The notes below the pieces were generated by a model. It saw only the letters and a program-made list of their open reading frames with translations. It searched no databases and was not told the origin of the DNA. From assembly GCF_015845845.1 (NCBI RefSeq), contig NZ_LDIG01000091.1, forward strand, positions 1 to 64,000: a stretch of DNA of 64,000 bases, written 5' to 3'. This DNA is from Paenibacillus dendritiformis (GTDB lineage Bacteria; Bacillota; Bacilli; Paenibacillales; Paenibacillaceae). The translations under genes and the position numbers were made by a program. This document shows, one piece after another, positions 15,287 to 27,433 of this stretch. The first letter of the stretch is position 1. Every line of letters starts with the position of its first letter.

Positions 15287-16408
15287 CTATGCGTTCTCAT
15301 AGTCTAGCTTCTGCTTCGTCTCGAAGCGCTCCAGTGCGAGCTGAATCAGACGATCGAGCAGTGCCGGATACGTGATGCCCATCTCCTGCCACAAGATCGG
15401 GTACATGCTGATCGGAGTGAAGCCAGGCATCGTATTGACTTCATTAATCAGGACAGCCATGTCGGAACGGCGGACGAAGAAGTCCACGCGCGACAGGCCG
15501 GAGCCGTCAATGGCACGGTAGGCCTGCAGCGCCATCTCGCGGATTCGCTCCAGCAGTTCCTCGTCCAATGGCGCGGGGATGGCGATTTGTGATTTGCCGT
15601 CGATATATTTTGCCTTATAATCATAGAATTCGTTGGATGAGATAATCTCGCCCGGTATGGATGCTTGCGGCTCGTCATTGCCCAGAACGCTTACTTCCAC
15701 TTCCCGCGCGTCAACGAACTCCTCTACGATAATCTTCCGGTCGTATTGCAGCGCGAGTTCAATTGCCTGCTTCAATTCCGCTGCATTGCGCGCTTTGGAG
15801 ATGCCGACCGAGGAACCGAGGTTCGCCGGCTTGACGAAGCAAGGATAGCCCAGTTCGGTCTGCACCCGATCCATAATCTCCGCTTGATTCTGATCCCATT
15901 CCCAGCGAAGAAAATGCTCATATTTGCACTGCGGCAATCCGGCGTGAGCAAAGACTTGCTTCATGACGGCTTTGTCCATGCCGACGGAAGAGGCGAGCAC
16001 CCCCGCACCGACATAGGGGATGCCGGCCATCTCGAATAGTCCCTGGATCGTGCCGTCTTCGCCGTTCGTGCCGTGCAGAAGCGGGAATGCGACATCGATC
16101 TGGCGCCGGTTCATGCCATCCTCCGGCGTTCCTTCCGCGCTGTCGATGCCGGCGAATAGCACCTCCATTGCCGTTACGGTTCCCCCTCTGAACGGTTCCA
16201 GCGTCAGCTCCTCTTGGTTCGCGAACGGCCGATCCCGCCATGTGCCGACCCGCCACTCTCCCCTTTTCGTAATATAAAAAGGAAGGATCTCATACTTGCC
16301 GTAATCCATCGCTCCCATCACCGCAAAAGCCGTAGACAACGATACGTCGTGTTCCCCTGATTTGCCGCCGTAGATGAGACCGACGCGCAATTTACGTTCT
16401 TGTTCCAT
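15287..16408 (-). CDS. ddl: D-alanine--D-alanine ligase
   Basis: A 373-residue ATP-grasp ligase that joins two D-alanines for peptidoglycan precursor synthesis in the cytoplasm. Visible features are the N-terminal VGLIYGGKSGEHDVSLSTA, the ATP-binding stretch CFVKPANLGSSVGISKA, VEEFVDAREVEVSVLGN, and the magnesium/catalytic C-terminal SRVDFFVRRSD ... LINEVNTMPGFTPISMYP. The order and length match the DdlA/longer Ddl subgroup. It starts at ATG 16408 behind GGAGGGGAAC. It follows the amidase-domain gene on the same strand by 120 bases. A tyrosine or phenylalanine position that decides D-Ala versus D-lactate use was not assessed. Confidence 0.95.
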   Translation of the reverse strand: MEQERKLRVGLIYGGKSGEHDVSLSTAFAVMGAMDYGKYEILPFYITKRGEWRVGTWRDRPFANQEELTLEPFRGGTVTAMEVLFAGIDSAEGTPEDGMNRRQIDVAFPLLHGTNGEDGTIQGLFEMAGIPYVGAGVLASSVGMDKAVMKQVFAHAGLPQCKYEHFLRWEWDQNQAEIMDRVQTELGYPCFVKPANLGSSVGISKARNAAELKQAIELALQYDRKIIVEEFVDAREVEVSVLGNDEPQASIPGEIISSNEFYDYKAKYIDGKSQIAIPAPLDEELLERIREMALQAYRAIDGSGLSRVDFFVRRSDMAVLINEVNTMPGFTPISMYPILWQEMGITYPALLDRLIQLALERFETKQKLDYENA

Positions 16409-16529
16409 GTTCCCCTCCGGTCAGCGCCTGATGCGCCTGTTGTCTTCTCCCAGAATGCCCGTCACGCCTCGCACATCGGGCCACACCGCAATAAGCGGGA
16501 ACGGATTGTCTCCTTCCCCGCCTGGCAAC

Positions 16530-17525
16530 CTAAAATGCATCGACAATATGGAAAAAGCGGTACTTCGTCGCTTCCGTCCATGCATACGAGTCCTGGTAAT
16601 CCCAGTACCGGTGGCGGCTGCTTACCGTGTGAGCGTTCACCAGCGGCATGCCGTTCGCATCGAATGCGGTGACAATCGTCGTATGCTGATAATGACCGTT
16701 GCCGTCCCAATCATACGCAATGACGTCACCAAGCTGCAGATCACCGGGATGATCGACCAGCTCGGCCCGCAGACCGTGCGTGCTGTTCGTCAAATGCCGC
16801 TCCAAGCTGTTGGCTACCGCCCAACTGTAGCTCCACGCTTCCTGGCCGTTAACCATGCCTTTATACCACCAGCCCGAATCTCTTCTACCAGTATAGTTCA
16901 TCGGTGCGCCGCCTGCAAAGAGACATTGCGAGATATAATTGGTGCAATCGACCTCGAAGCTAAGGAAGCGCGGGTTCGGTTCATTCCACCATTCGTCCGC
17001 GTAAGCGACCGCTTTGTCGCGTCGGTACGGAATGGCCCGCAGGGAGCCGGACGGTCCAAGGACATTCCGATTCAGCAGCGGCAGCGAGCGGCTCGAACGC
17101 GATGCCCGCTCCTGCTCAGCCCCGACGAATTGCTGTCCCCGCCGCTCCGGCACCGGAATCTCCACCTTGGCCACGACCCAACCGCTTCCTTCTTTGAGCA
17201 AGGTCAGCCGCTCTCTCTCAATTCTCTCATCCTTCAGAGGGAGCCCCTTCTGCTCATAGCCTCTCCGGATATGGAATTCGAGGTCTACCGTAACCTCCTG
17301 ATCGGCCTCGTGGGTGCGCAGGAGCTTCGCCTGCGTCTCGCTCTTGGTCGGGCTTGCCCCCCTGCTCTCATACCACGAAACCAGCCTCCGTGCCCGCTCG
17401 CTCGCGAGGAGCGCATGCTCCATGTCAGTCATTGGCGCCTGGATCGCCCGGGGCCGATCGTCAATTTCGGAACGATTATGCTGATCCACGTACAAATAAA
17501 GGGTCGTCTTCCAATCATGACGCAT
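16530..17525 (-). CDS. Amidase_6 (putative amidase) domain protein
   Basis: A 331-residue protein. The C-terminal half (about 175-331) matches the Paenibacillus/Bacillus amidase_6 family, a papain-like NlpC/P60-related fold: YADEWWNEPNPRFLSF, VDCTNYISQCLFAGGAPM with the putative catalytic cysteine, LQLGDVIAYDWDGNGHYQH with the likely histidine, and VNAHTVSSRHRYWDY. The N-terminal half is a mixed alpha/beta region of unknown function. No signal peptide is seen, so it may act in the mother cell or spore. The start at ATG 17525 is chosen because AAGGAGGTGG lies just upstream; the longer GTG start at 17546 would place that site inside the gene. It may be co-transcribed with ddl. Confidence 0.8.
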   Translation of the reverse strand: MRHDWKTTLYLYVDQHNRSEIDDRPRAIQAPMTDMEHALLASERARRLVSWYESRGASPTKSETQAKLLRTHEADQEVTVDLEFHIRRGYEQKGLPLKDERIERERLTLLKEGSGWVVAKVEIPVPERRGQQFVGAEQERASRSSRSLPLLNRNVLGPSGSLRAIPYRRDKAVAYADEWWNEPNPRFLSFEVDCTNYISQCLFAGGAPMNYTGRRDSGWWYKGMVNGQEAWSYSWAVANSLERHLTNSTHGLRAELVDHPGDLQLGDVIAYDWDGNGHYQHTTIVTAFDANGMPLVNAHTVSSRHRYWDYQDSYAWTEATKYRFFHIVDAF

Positions 17526-17688
17526 TCCTCTCTCCACCTCCTTCACTCACGTTTGCCGCGTCAACCGCGGATGGAGCCTGTCGCTCTTTTCTCTCCGCCG
17601 GCCCGGTATTTTGCTATCCATTGTATGCAGAAATGCCCCTTCGCATGTCGAAGCGGCAGATTTAGGCATGTTTGTACGGGAAAAGCTC

Positions 17689-17717
17689 TTTACGGTGTCT
17701 CGCGAACACGATATACT
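17689..17717 (+). promoter_or_regulatory. SigA-type promoter of acnA
   Basis: TTTACG (17689-17694), a 17-base spacer and TATACT (17712-17717), about 130 bases before the aconitase start. Box quality and spacing are good, and no closer alternative is evident. Confidence 0.6.
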
Positions 17718-17735
17718 AAGGATGTGAAGCAATTA

Positions 17736-17750
17736 TGAAATCGGGTTTCA
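17736..17750 (+). promoter_or_regulatory. Candidate operator in the acnA leader
   Basis: Inverted repeat TGAAA-TCGGG-TTTCA about 20 bases downstream of the predicted -10 box, followed at 17753-17760 by a further half-site (GATGAAAC). The position fits a repressor roadblock. The binding protein is not identifiable, and it does not match the ATAA-N7-TTAT CcpC consensus. Confidence 0.35.
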
Positions 17751-17846
17751 TCAGATGAAACGAACAATGTAAGCAAACGAAGCATGACAGCATGAAGCTC
17801 CATGACGGGCTTCGGATGAACAGAATCTAGAGGGAGGTAATTTTCA

Positions 17847-20573
<2,727 letters not shown>

Positions 20574-20612
20574 ACAAACCGTCTGACTGCGTAACGATGA
20601 CAAATGAACAAC

Positions 20613-20657
20613 AGGGCTGTTCCCAAGGTCCGCGATGACCGGGAGCAGCCCTTTTTG
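20613..20657 (+). terminator. Intrinsic terminator after acnA
   Basis: Stem AGGGCTGTTCCC (20613-20624) / GGGAGCAGCCCT (20641-20652), followed by TTTTTG. Forty bases after the aconitase stop. Confidence 0.85.
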
Positions 20658-20789
20658 CGTCTTCGGCCCCCAGGATTAGTCCCGATTATTTTCCTCGTGT
20701 CCCCGATGCCCACCGCTTCCCAACAGCTAGGCTCCCGCATAGGATGAACTATCTTGAGACCAAGGCATATCCAACGGAGGCGATTCTGT

Positions 20790-22193
20790 ATGACAGTCGC
20801 ATTAACCGGCATTCATGCCGTCTATTTGCTGTTCGTCGCCCTCATCATTCTGTGCCTCGTCCTGCGGCGGGACACCACGGTCGTCTGCCTGATCGGCATC
20901 TTTGCGTTAGGATTGCTCGCCACCTCGTCGGCCAGTTCGGCGGTGAGCGGCATGTTCACAAGCTTCATCTATGCGCTGGAGCAACTGCTGGGAACGATAC
21001 TCATCATTTCCATCATCGTCGCGATGAGCCGCGTCATGGTCGCGTCCGGCGTGAACGAGACCATGGTCTCCCCGTTCACGCGGCTGATGCGGGGGCCCGG
21101 CCCGGCCTATTGGACCGTCGGGCTCCTGATGTTCCTCATCAGCCTCTTCTTCTGGCCTTCCCCGGCCGTCGCTCTTATCGGCGCCGTCCTGCTGCCGGCT
21201 GCGGTCCGCGTCGGCCTTCCGCCGCTGGCGGTCGCCATGGCCATGAATCTGTTCGGCCACGGCATCGCGCTGTCCGGCGACTTCGTCATCCAAGGCGCGC
21301 CGAAGCTGACCGCCGACGCCGCGGGCCTGCCTGTGCAGCAGGTGCTGCAGGCCAGCGTGCCGCTCGTCCTCGTCATGGGCGCGGTCACGGTCGCCGTCTC
21401 CTACTGGATGATGCGCCGCGACATGCGGACCGGCCGGCTGACGATGGCGACCGGACTGGCGAACAATGCCGCGGTTAGCGAGCCGCCGCGCCTGCCTCTG
21501 TCCGCCCGGGCGAAGACGGCGGCGGCGCTGCTTATCCCGCTGCTGTTCGCCGTCGATGTCTTCCTGCTGTTCCGCCTCGATCTGCAAGGCGGAGAAGCGA
21601 CCGCCCTTATCGGCGGTACGGCGATCGGGATTCTGGTGCTGCTGACCGGGCTCACCCATCGGAAGCAGGCGCTGGAGGCGACGACCGCCTATCTAATCGA
21701 AGGCCTGCAGTTCGGCTTCAAAGTGTTCGGCCCGGTCATTCCGATCGCCGCCTTCTTCTATCTCGGCGATGCGGCCTTTCTCGAGCTGTTCCATCAAGGA
21801 CTGCCGGAAGGGACCCTAGGGATCGTCAATGATCTGGGCGTCGCGCTGGCCCATAGCGTGCCGCTCCATCCGGCCGCCGGAGCCGGGGCGCTGGCGGTGG
21901 TCGGAGCCATTACGGGCCTGGACGGCTCCGGCTTCTCCGGCATCTCGCTCGCCGGATCGGTCGCCTCCCTGTTCGGAACCGCCAGCGGCGGCGGAACGGC
22001 GACCTTGACGGCGCTCGGCCAGATCGCGGGCATCTGGGTCGGGGGCGGCACGCTGATTCCGTGGGCGCTGATTCCCGCGGCCGCCATCTGCGGCGTGAGC
22101 CCGTTCGAGCTGGCCCGCCGCAATCTGATTCCCGTCGTCATCGGGCTGGCGGCAACCACGCTCGCCGCCATTCTTCTGTTGGCGCTTCATTGA
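20790..22193 (+). CDS. Multi-pass permease of the ion-transporter type
   Basis: A 467-residue integral membrane protein with about 11-12 hydrophobic helices and two GTASGGGTATLTA/GGGTLIPWA-like glycine-rich re-entrant stretches in the second half. The layout (two halves, proline/glycine hairpins, conserved LSGDFVIQGAPK loop) fits the ion-transporter superfamily, which includes GntP, CitM and dicarboxylate carriers. A neighbouring aconitase makes a carboxylate substrate plausible, but that is inference. The start at ATG 20790 follows CGGAGGCG; the frame from 20754 would add 12 residues without a site. Codon usage is very GC-rich. The substrate is unknown. Confidence 0.6.
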   Translation: MTVALTGIHAVYLLFVALIILCLVLRRDTTVVCLIGIFALGLLATSSASSAVSGMFTSFIYALEQLLGTILIISIIVAMSRVMVASGVNETMVSPFTRLMRGPGPAYWTVGLLMFLISLFFWPSPAVALIGAVLLPAAVRVGLPPLAVAMAMNLFGHGIALSGDFVIQGAPKLTADAAGLPVQQVLQASVPLVLVMGAVTVAVSYWMMRRDMRTGRLTMATGLANNAAVSEPPRLPLSARAKTAAALLIPLLFAVDVFLLFRLDLQGGEATALIGGTAIGILVLLTGLTHRKQALEATTAYLIEGLQFGFKVFGPVIPIAAFFYLGDAAFLELFHQGLPEGTLGIVNDLGVALAHSVPLHPAAGAGALAVVGAITGLDGSGFSGISLAGSVASLFGTASGGGTATLTALGQIAGIWVGGGTLIPWALIPAAAICGVSPFELARRNLIPVVIGLAATTLAAILLLALH

Positions 22194-22303
22194 GAGGCTG
22201 CGGAGGGCGTGCCGCCACAGGGCAAGAAATGACTGGCGCCTCTATTAAAATGAGAGTACGATAGAAGGAGCAATTATCCAAAATATAGATAGGAGGCAGC
22301 ATA

Positions 22304-23224
22304 ATGCTCCGAATCGGAATTATCGGACTCGATACATCCCACGTCACGGCCTTCACCGCGCTGCTCAATGACAGCACTCATCCCCATCATGTGCCGGGCG
22401 GGAAGGTCGTCGCCGCCTATCAAGGCGGCACGCCCGGGCTGGAACTGAGCATGTCCCGTCTGAAAACGTATACAGATGAGCTTGTCGGTCAATACGGCGT
22501 CACCCTCGTGCCGGATCTCCCGTCATTGGCGGAGCAATGCGATGTCCTGCTGCTGGAATCGGTCGACGGCGGCGTGCATGAAGCGCAATTCGCAGCGGTG
22601 GCGCCCTTCGCCAAGCCCGTCTTCATCGACAAGCCGCTGGCGCTCTCCTCTGCCTCCGCCAACCGCATCGCGGACCTGGCCGCCCAAAACGGAACGCCGG
22701 TCATGAGCAGCTCCGCGCTGCGCTATGCGGAAGCGCTTACTTCGGCGGTGAGGGAAGTGACGGCCGAGGCGGAAGGCGCGCCCTATGCGCAAGGCGTGGA
22801 TGCCTTCGGCCCGACGCCGCGGGGAGATGGCGCGCCGGGGCTGTTCTATTACGGCATCCACTGTGCGGAGATGCTGTACGCAGCCATGGGGCCCGGGTGC
22901 CGGGAAGTCCGGGCGGAATCGATTCCCGGCGGAGAGTGCATTGCCGCGCGCTGGGAGGACGGGCGCATGGCGACGATCCGCGGCCGCCAAGGCGGGACGT
23001 TCGGCGCGCTCGTTCATGGCGAGCGTCAATCGCGCTATGCGGATGTGGCGGCCGATGCCAAGCCGTTCTATGCGAGCCTGCTGGAACGGGTCATGGCTTT
23101 CTTCCAGACCCGGGAGCCGGACGTCCCGCTCGCGGAGACGCTGGAGCTTATCGCCTTCCTGGAAGCGGCCAATGCGAGCCTCGCCGGGAATCGTACGGTA
23201 AGGCTGTATTCAGCGAGTCAATAA
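22304..23224 (+). CDS. Gfo/Idh/MocA-family oxidoreductase-like protein
   Basis: A 306-residue protein with an N-terminal NAD(P)-binding fold (LRIGIIGLDTSHVTAFTALL). It then has DVLLLESVDGGVHEAQFAAV and the family's EKP-like motif as FIDKPLALS, where the lysine is conserved. The C-terminal part is shorter than in typical members (usually 330-390 residues). It starts at ATG 22304 with AGGAGGC. It lies 110 bases after the permease and may be co-transcribed with it. The substrate is unknown; such proteins oxidise sugars, inositols or related polyols. Confidence 0.75.
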   Translation: MLRIGIIGLDTSHVTAFTALLNDSTHPHHVPGGKVVAAYQGGTPGLELSMSRLKTYTDELVGQYGVTLVPDLPSLAEQCDVLLLESVDGGVHEAQFAAVAPFAKPVFIDKPLALSSASANRIADLAAQNGTPVMSSSALRYAEALTSAVREVTAEAEGAPYAQGVDAFGPTPRGDGAPGLFYYGIHCAEMLYAAMGPGCREVRAESIPGGECIAARWEDGRMATIRGRQGGTFGALVHGERQSRYADVAADAKPFYASLLERVMAFFQTREPDVPLAETLELIAFLEAANASLAGNRTVRLYSASQ

Positions 23225-23229
23225 GAAAA

Positions 23230-23273
23230 CGCCCCCTGACGCGTTCCCTTCCCAAGGGAGCAACCAGGGGGCG
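23230..23273 (-). terminator. Intrinsic terminator (minus strand) of the small membrane protein gene
   Basis: CGCCCCCTG (23230-23238) / CAGGGGGCG (23265-23273) enclosing a second GGGA/TCCC stem. On the minus strand it is followed by TTTTCTT. On the plus strand it may also help stop transcripts from the oxidoreductase gene. Confidence 0.65.
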
Positions 23274-23347
23274 GCGACTGCCGTATGTTCTCTGCGACAG
23301 GACGAGGCAAGCGGAGCCTGGCATCGGATCCTCTTCGCCCGGCGCCG

Positions 23348-23527
23348 CTACCTTCTCTGAGGCTCGATGCCCCCGTCCGGGGTGCGGCCGTTCCCTTCCC
23401 TGTCGTTCTGCGCGGCGCGCGAGCGGCTCCGTCTTCTCCGCGCATATACGAACACGCCAATGATAAGCAAGACAGCCAGCAGCATGAGAACGAGGGCGAC
23501 GATCATATTTTCCCACACAAAAGTCAA
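23348..23527 (-). CDS. 59-residue single-pass membrane protein
   Basis: TTG 23527 to TAG 23348. The ribosome binding site GGGAGGG is 9 bases upstream. The product has a short N-terminus, one transmembrane helix (MIVALVLMLLAVLLIIGVFV), a strongly basic stop-transfer segment (YARRRRSRSR) and a hydrophilic tail of about 25 residues. An internal ATG at 23506 would give 52 residues. A minus-strand terminator sits 75 bases downstream, which supports a real transcription unit. The topology predicted by the positive-inside rule is N-out, C-in. The function is unknown. Confidence 0.55.
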   Translation of the reverse strand: MTFVWENMIVALVLMLLAVLLIIGVFVYARRRRSRSRAAQNDREGNGRTPDGGIEPQRR

Positions 23528-23718
23528 GGTGCTAACCCTCCCTTCGATTCATGCCGGATGCGAGACAACTCTCTCTTCTCTTGCAACTCTATACCAGACT
23601 ATACGTATATTGCCTTCAATGCGTTGCACCAAAAGCGAAAAAGACAGCCTTCTCCACAGGAGAACGGCTGCCTGAAGCAGGGAAAGCATGGACGTATAAG
23701 CGTGTCGTCCACCCTAAC

Positions 23719-24318
23719 TTATGACAGAATAATCGGCAGGGACTTCACGCCGAACACAAGCTGGCTGTCGATGCGTTCCAGCCGATGGGAGCGATCGCGG
23801 CGGAAGTTCGGGAAGCGGTCAAGCATCGCGTTCAGGGCAATCTTCGCCTCCAGCCGGGCGAGCTGGGCGCCGAGACAGAAATGAATGCCGTGGCCAAAAG
23901 CGACATGCGGGTTCGGGCGGCGGCGGATATTGAAGACGGATGGCTGGTCGAATACCGATTCGTCATGATTCGCCGAACCGATCCAGAGGAGCACATATTG
24001 CCCCGCCTTCCATACCTGTCCATCCACTTCCACATCCTCCTTGACGCGGCGATCCATAACCTGTACGGGCGATGCATAACGCAGCACCTCCTCGATCGCC
24101 CCCGGCAAGAGCGAGCGATCCTCCCGGATATCGCGCCATGCCTCGCGATCGCTGTCGAAGCAGAGCAGAGCCGAGGAGAGGAGATTGGTCGTCGTCTCGT
24201 TGCCCGCGACGAGCAGCAGAATGCAGAACCCGATCAGTTCGATAGAGGACAGCGGCTCCCCGTCGGCGGTCGCGTGCACCAGCCGGGTGATCAGATCGTC
24301 CTGCGGATTGTGCCTGCG
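23719..24318 (-). pseudogene. Cytochrome P450, C-terminal half only
   Basis: About 200 codons encode the second half of a bacterial class-I P450. Present are the I-helix LLVAGNETTTN, the K-helix EEVLRYASPVQ with its ExxR, and the haem-binding FGHGIHFCLGAQLARLE. The N-terminal half (about 200 residues) is missing. The frame meets a TAG at 24319-24321 just upstream of an RHNPQDDLITRLV sequence that in homologues is internal. There is a strong hairpin at 24358-24397 before the next gene. The likely cause is a deletion; the remnant cannot make a functional enzyme. Confidence 0.8.
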
Positions 24319-24357
24319 CTACAAAGCCTCTACTGCGGGAAGCACAGCCGGCTCGGG

Positions 24358-24397
24358 AAGACCCGCAAGCCTCTTGCATAAGAGAGTTGCGGGTCTT
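24358..24397. terminator. Strong inverted repeat between the P450 remnant and the kinase gene
   Basis: AAGACCCGCAA (24358-24368) / TTGCGGGTCTT (24387-24397) with an inner CTCTT/AAGAG pairing. There is no T-run on either side, so it may be a terminator that lost its tract or a deletion scar. It lies directly after the kinase stop codon on the minus strand. Confidence 0.5.
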
Positions 24398-24417
24398 GGT
24401 ATGCTGCTACGGCTTCG

Positions 24418-27356
24418 TTACCGCTTATTCGGAATATGGAAGGAGACCGTCGTGCCCTTCCCCTCCGCGCTCTGGATGCTCAATCCTTGGCCATACTGCT
24501 TCCGCAGCCGCTTGTCCGTATTGATTAGGCCGATTCCGCCCTGCGGGCGCTTGCCGCGATCCAGCAATCGCTCCACCGTCAGCCTGTCCATTCCGATCCC
24601 GTCATCCGCCACGGCGATCCGGATGCCGTCCGCCTCCGCTTCGATTCGAATCTGAATGAGTCCTCCTTGGGAACGGCTCAGAATGCCGTGACGAAGCGCA
24701 TTCTCGACGAGCGGCTGAATCGTGAGCGGCGGGATCTCGGTGTGCAGCCCGGCATTCACGGCCCAGATCACGTCCAGTCTGTCGCCGAAGCGCGTCTTCT
24801 CGATCGTCAGGTAAGCGCGCACGAGATCCAGCTCATGCTCCAGCGGGACGAGATGCTCCGCGTTCCACAAATCGAAGCTCAGCCGCAAATATCTGCTGAA
24901 CGATTCAATAAGCGCGCGCATTTTATCCGTGTCGAATTTGCTTAATGCGACAATGGAATTCAATGTATTGAACAGGAAATGCGGCTTGATCTGAGCCTGC
25001 AAGTAGGCGGCTTCCATGCGAAGCAGTTCCCCGACGGAGCTTCTCAGGTCGGTCAACGCTCGCACCCGCGACTTCAGCTCCAGGGCTTCAACGGGCTTGG
25101 TCACATAGTCGTTCGCCCCGGCGCGGAAGCCGGAATAAATATCTTCCGCCCGGCTGCGGGCCGTCAGCAGCAGCACAGGAAGCTCCGACATGGAGAAGCG
25201 CTCGCGGATGGAGCGGGTCAGCTCATAGCCGGACATATGCGGCATCATGACATCGGCACTGACCAGATCCCAGCGCTTCTGATCCAGCATGGCGGCGGCC
25301 TCCTTGCCGTTCATGGCGGTCGCGACATTATATCCCTCCGCGAACAGAAGATTGGTCAGGATGTTCAGATTGACCGGGTCATCATCGACAGCCAATATGT
25401 TCATGCCGTCCGCCGCAGCGGCTATTTCCGGCGAACCGTCTGGTACGCCAGGAACAGGCAGAGCATGACTGCGGTTTCGAAGCAAGGCGGCTTCCGTCTT
25501 CCCCCGTTTCCAGACCGGGCTTCCCGACTGCGCCAGCGGAAGCGTGAAGGTGAACACGGAACCGAGTCCTTCCTCCGATTCCGCCTTCAGCGTTCCGCCA
25601 TGCAGCTCGACCAACTGCTTCGTAATGCTTAAGCCGAGGCCGATGCCTCCGACGCCCGCGCTCGCTTCCCCCTGTTCTACGCCTGGAACGCTCTTTGCTT
25701 CGTGGCCTGGTCCATGCCGCGCCCGGTATCCGAGACGCGGATCTGCGCGAAGCACTTCCGAACGTCCGCGTCAACGATCACGGCGCCCTCATCCGTGTAT
25801 TTAATGGCATTGTGAATCAGGTTGAACAGGATCTGAATCAGCCGTTCCTCGTCGGCAATGACGGGAGGAAGGTCTTCCGGAATGTTCATCTCCAGCCGAA
25901 TCGGCTTGCCTTCGGTCATGAAGGACAGCATGTCGATCACGCCGAGCGCCACCGGCGGGACGGACACGCGCTCCAGTTGAAGCCGCAGCTTCTCCTGCTT
26001 CAATTGGGAGGAATCGAGCAGATCGCTCAGCAGATGCGACATGCGGCGCCCGACCGCCACGATCAACTCCAAATTTTTGCGGTTCGGTTCAGTCAGCGAG
26101 CGCCGCTCGTCCTCAAGCACGCTCTGGGCCATGTTGATGATGCCGTGCAGCGGCGTCCGCAATTCATGCGAAGTGTTCGCCAGGAAATCATCTTTCACCT
26201 TATCCGCCTTGATCAATTGAACGTTCATATCCGCCATCTGGGCCGAATCACGGAAAAATCGCTTGATCCAGAACGTGGCGAAGGCGAGAAAGGCGATAAT
26301 CAAATCGATCGGATAGTAGGTCAAATCGAACCAAAATCTCGACTTGATGCTTCCCCAGATAATATTTACTGTCACAGCTATCGCCGAAATCAATAAATAA
26401 ATGGCGTCACGCTCCCTTTTCAGGGACGCGCGCAGCATAATCACGGGAACCGTAAGGTAGGAGAAGATAATAATCAGGCTGTATAAAATATCAATGCTTA
26501 ACGTAACCCGGGCGGGCGAGCAAAAAATGAAGAAGGACACCGCCAAGCACGCGGCTCCATGCCATCGGAATGCTGTAACTTGTCTGTACTCCGGAAATAA
26601 ATGCTTGGCGAACTGCAGCAAGAACCCCGAAACACCGAACATCGAGATAAAAATAAGCTTGATGTACCATTCATAGTCAAGCTGCAAAATGATCGCGTAC
26701 ACCACATGCATGATTAGAACGATGCAGACCATTAATTGCGAGCCAATGCTCAGCCAAGTCGCGTTGGTTACGGCCTCCGCCGTACCGAACAGCAGCGGGC
26801 GCGTGATCCCGCCGATGCGCTTGTTCATGAAGTTGGCGGCATGAATGACAATCTCGACCTCGCCGCCGCCCGGCACAAAGAAGGCGGAATATGGAATGTT
26901 CTGGGCTATGTTGTGCTCGTCATCTTCGGCCGGACGGCCGGAATGCGCCAGCAGACGCCCGTTCACGTATAACTCGGACGAATTCTGAATATTGGGAACC
27001 CGGATAGCGAGCGACTTGCCCTCTGCCGGATCGATCAAAATACGCAGACGGTACGTACCGTAACCATAGCCTTCCTCGAATATATCCGCCTTCCAATTGC
27101 CGGGCACCCGTATCATATGCCGCTCGGCTGCAGGGGGATAATCCCCTTCCCGCAAATAGACGCCGGGGTAGAATTCCCATTCTCCATTTAGCGTAAAAGC
27201 CTGCCCGGCGGAAATATCCCGGCCGCGCAAATCCAACACGCCATGCTCGGCTTGCGGGGAATCGAACACCATGAACTTGGCTATCCACAACAGACGGATG
27301 ATCGTCAAAATAACCAAGACCAAACCGGCCGTTATCATAATTTTTCGTATGGACAT
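24418..27356 (-). pseudogene. Hybrid sensor histidine kinase/response regulator, frameshifted
   Basis: The first 559 codons encode a signal-anchor helix, an extracellular galactose-binding-like 7TMR-DISMED2 domain (GEWEFYPGVYL ... VPGNWKA), seven transmembrane helices, a HisKA domain (FLANTSHELRTPLHGII, phospho-His) and most of an HATPase domain ([21 protein letters not shown]). The frame is lost near 25680, and one added base joins it to the rest: [19 protein letters not shown], a receiver domain ([15 protein letters not shown] ... [16 protein letters not shown]) and a second LytS-type kinase module ([17 protein letters not shown] ... VADDGIGMD). The 2939 bp length is one base short of 980 codons. 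Its cognate regulator lies 77 bases upstream at 27434. Either the gene is broken or one base was lost in the assembly. Confidence 0.75.
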
Positions 27357-27433
27357 AGGATCTACAACTTTCTTTTTCTCATTGCGGCCGTTCCGGCCTT
27401 ACCTGCGATTATGTACATTGTTTATCCTCTCTT

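Noticed and set aside
14983-15375. 130-codon frame upstream of ddl end
   Set aside because: Crosses the ddl terminator and the ddl gene; no family, low-quality composition.
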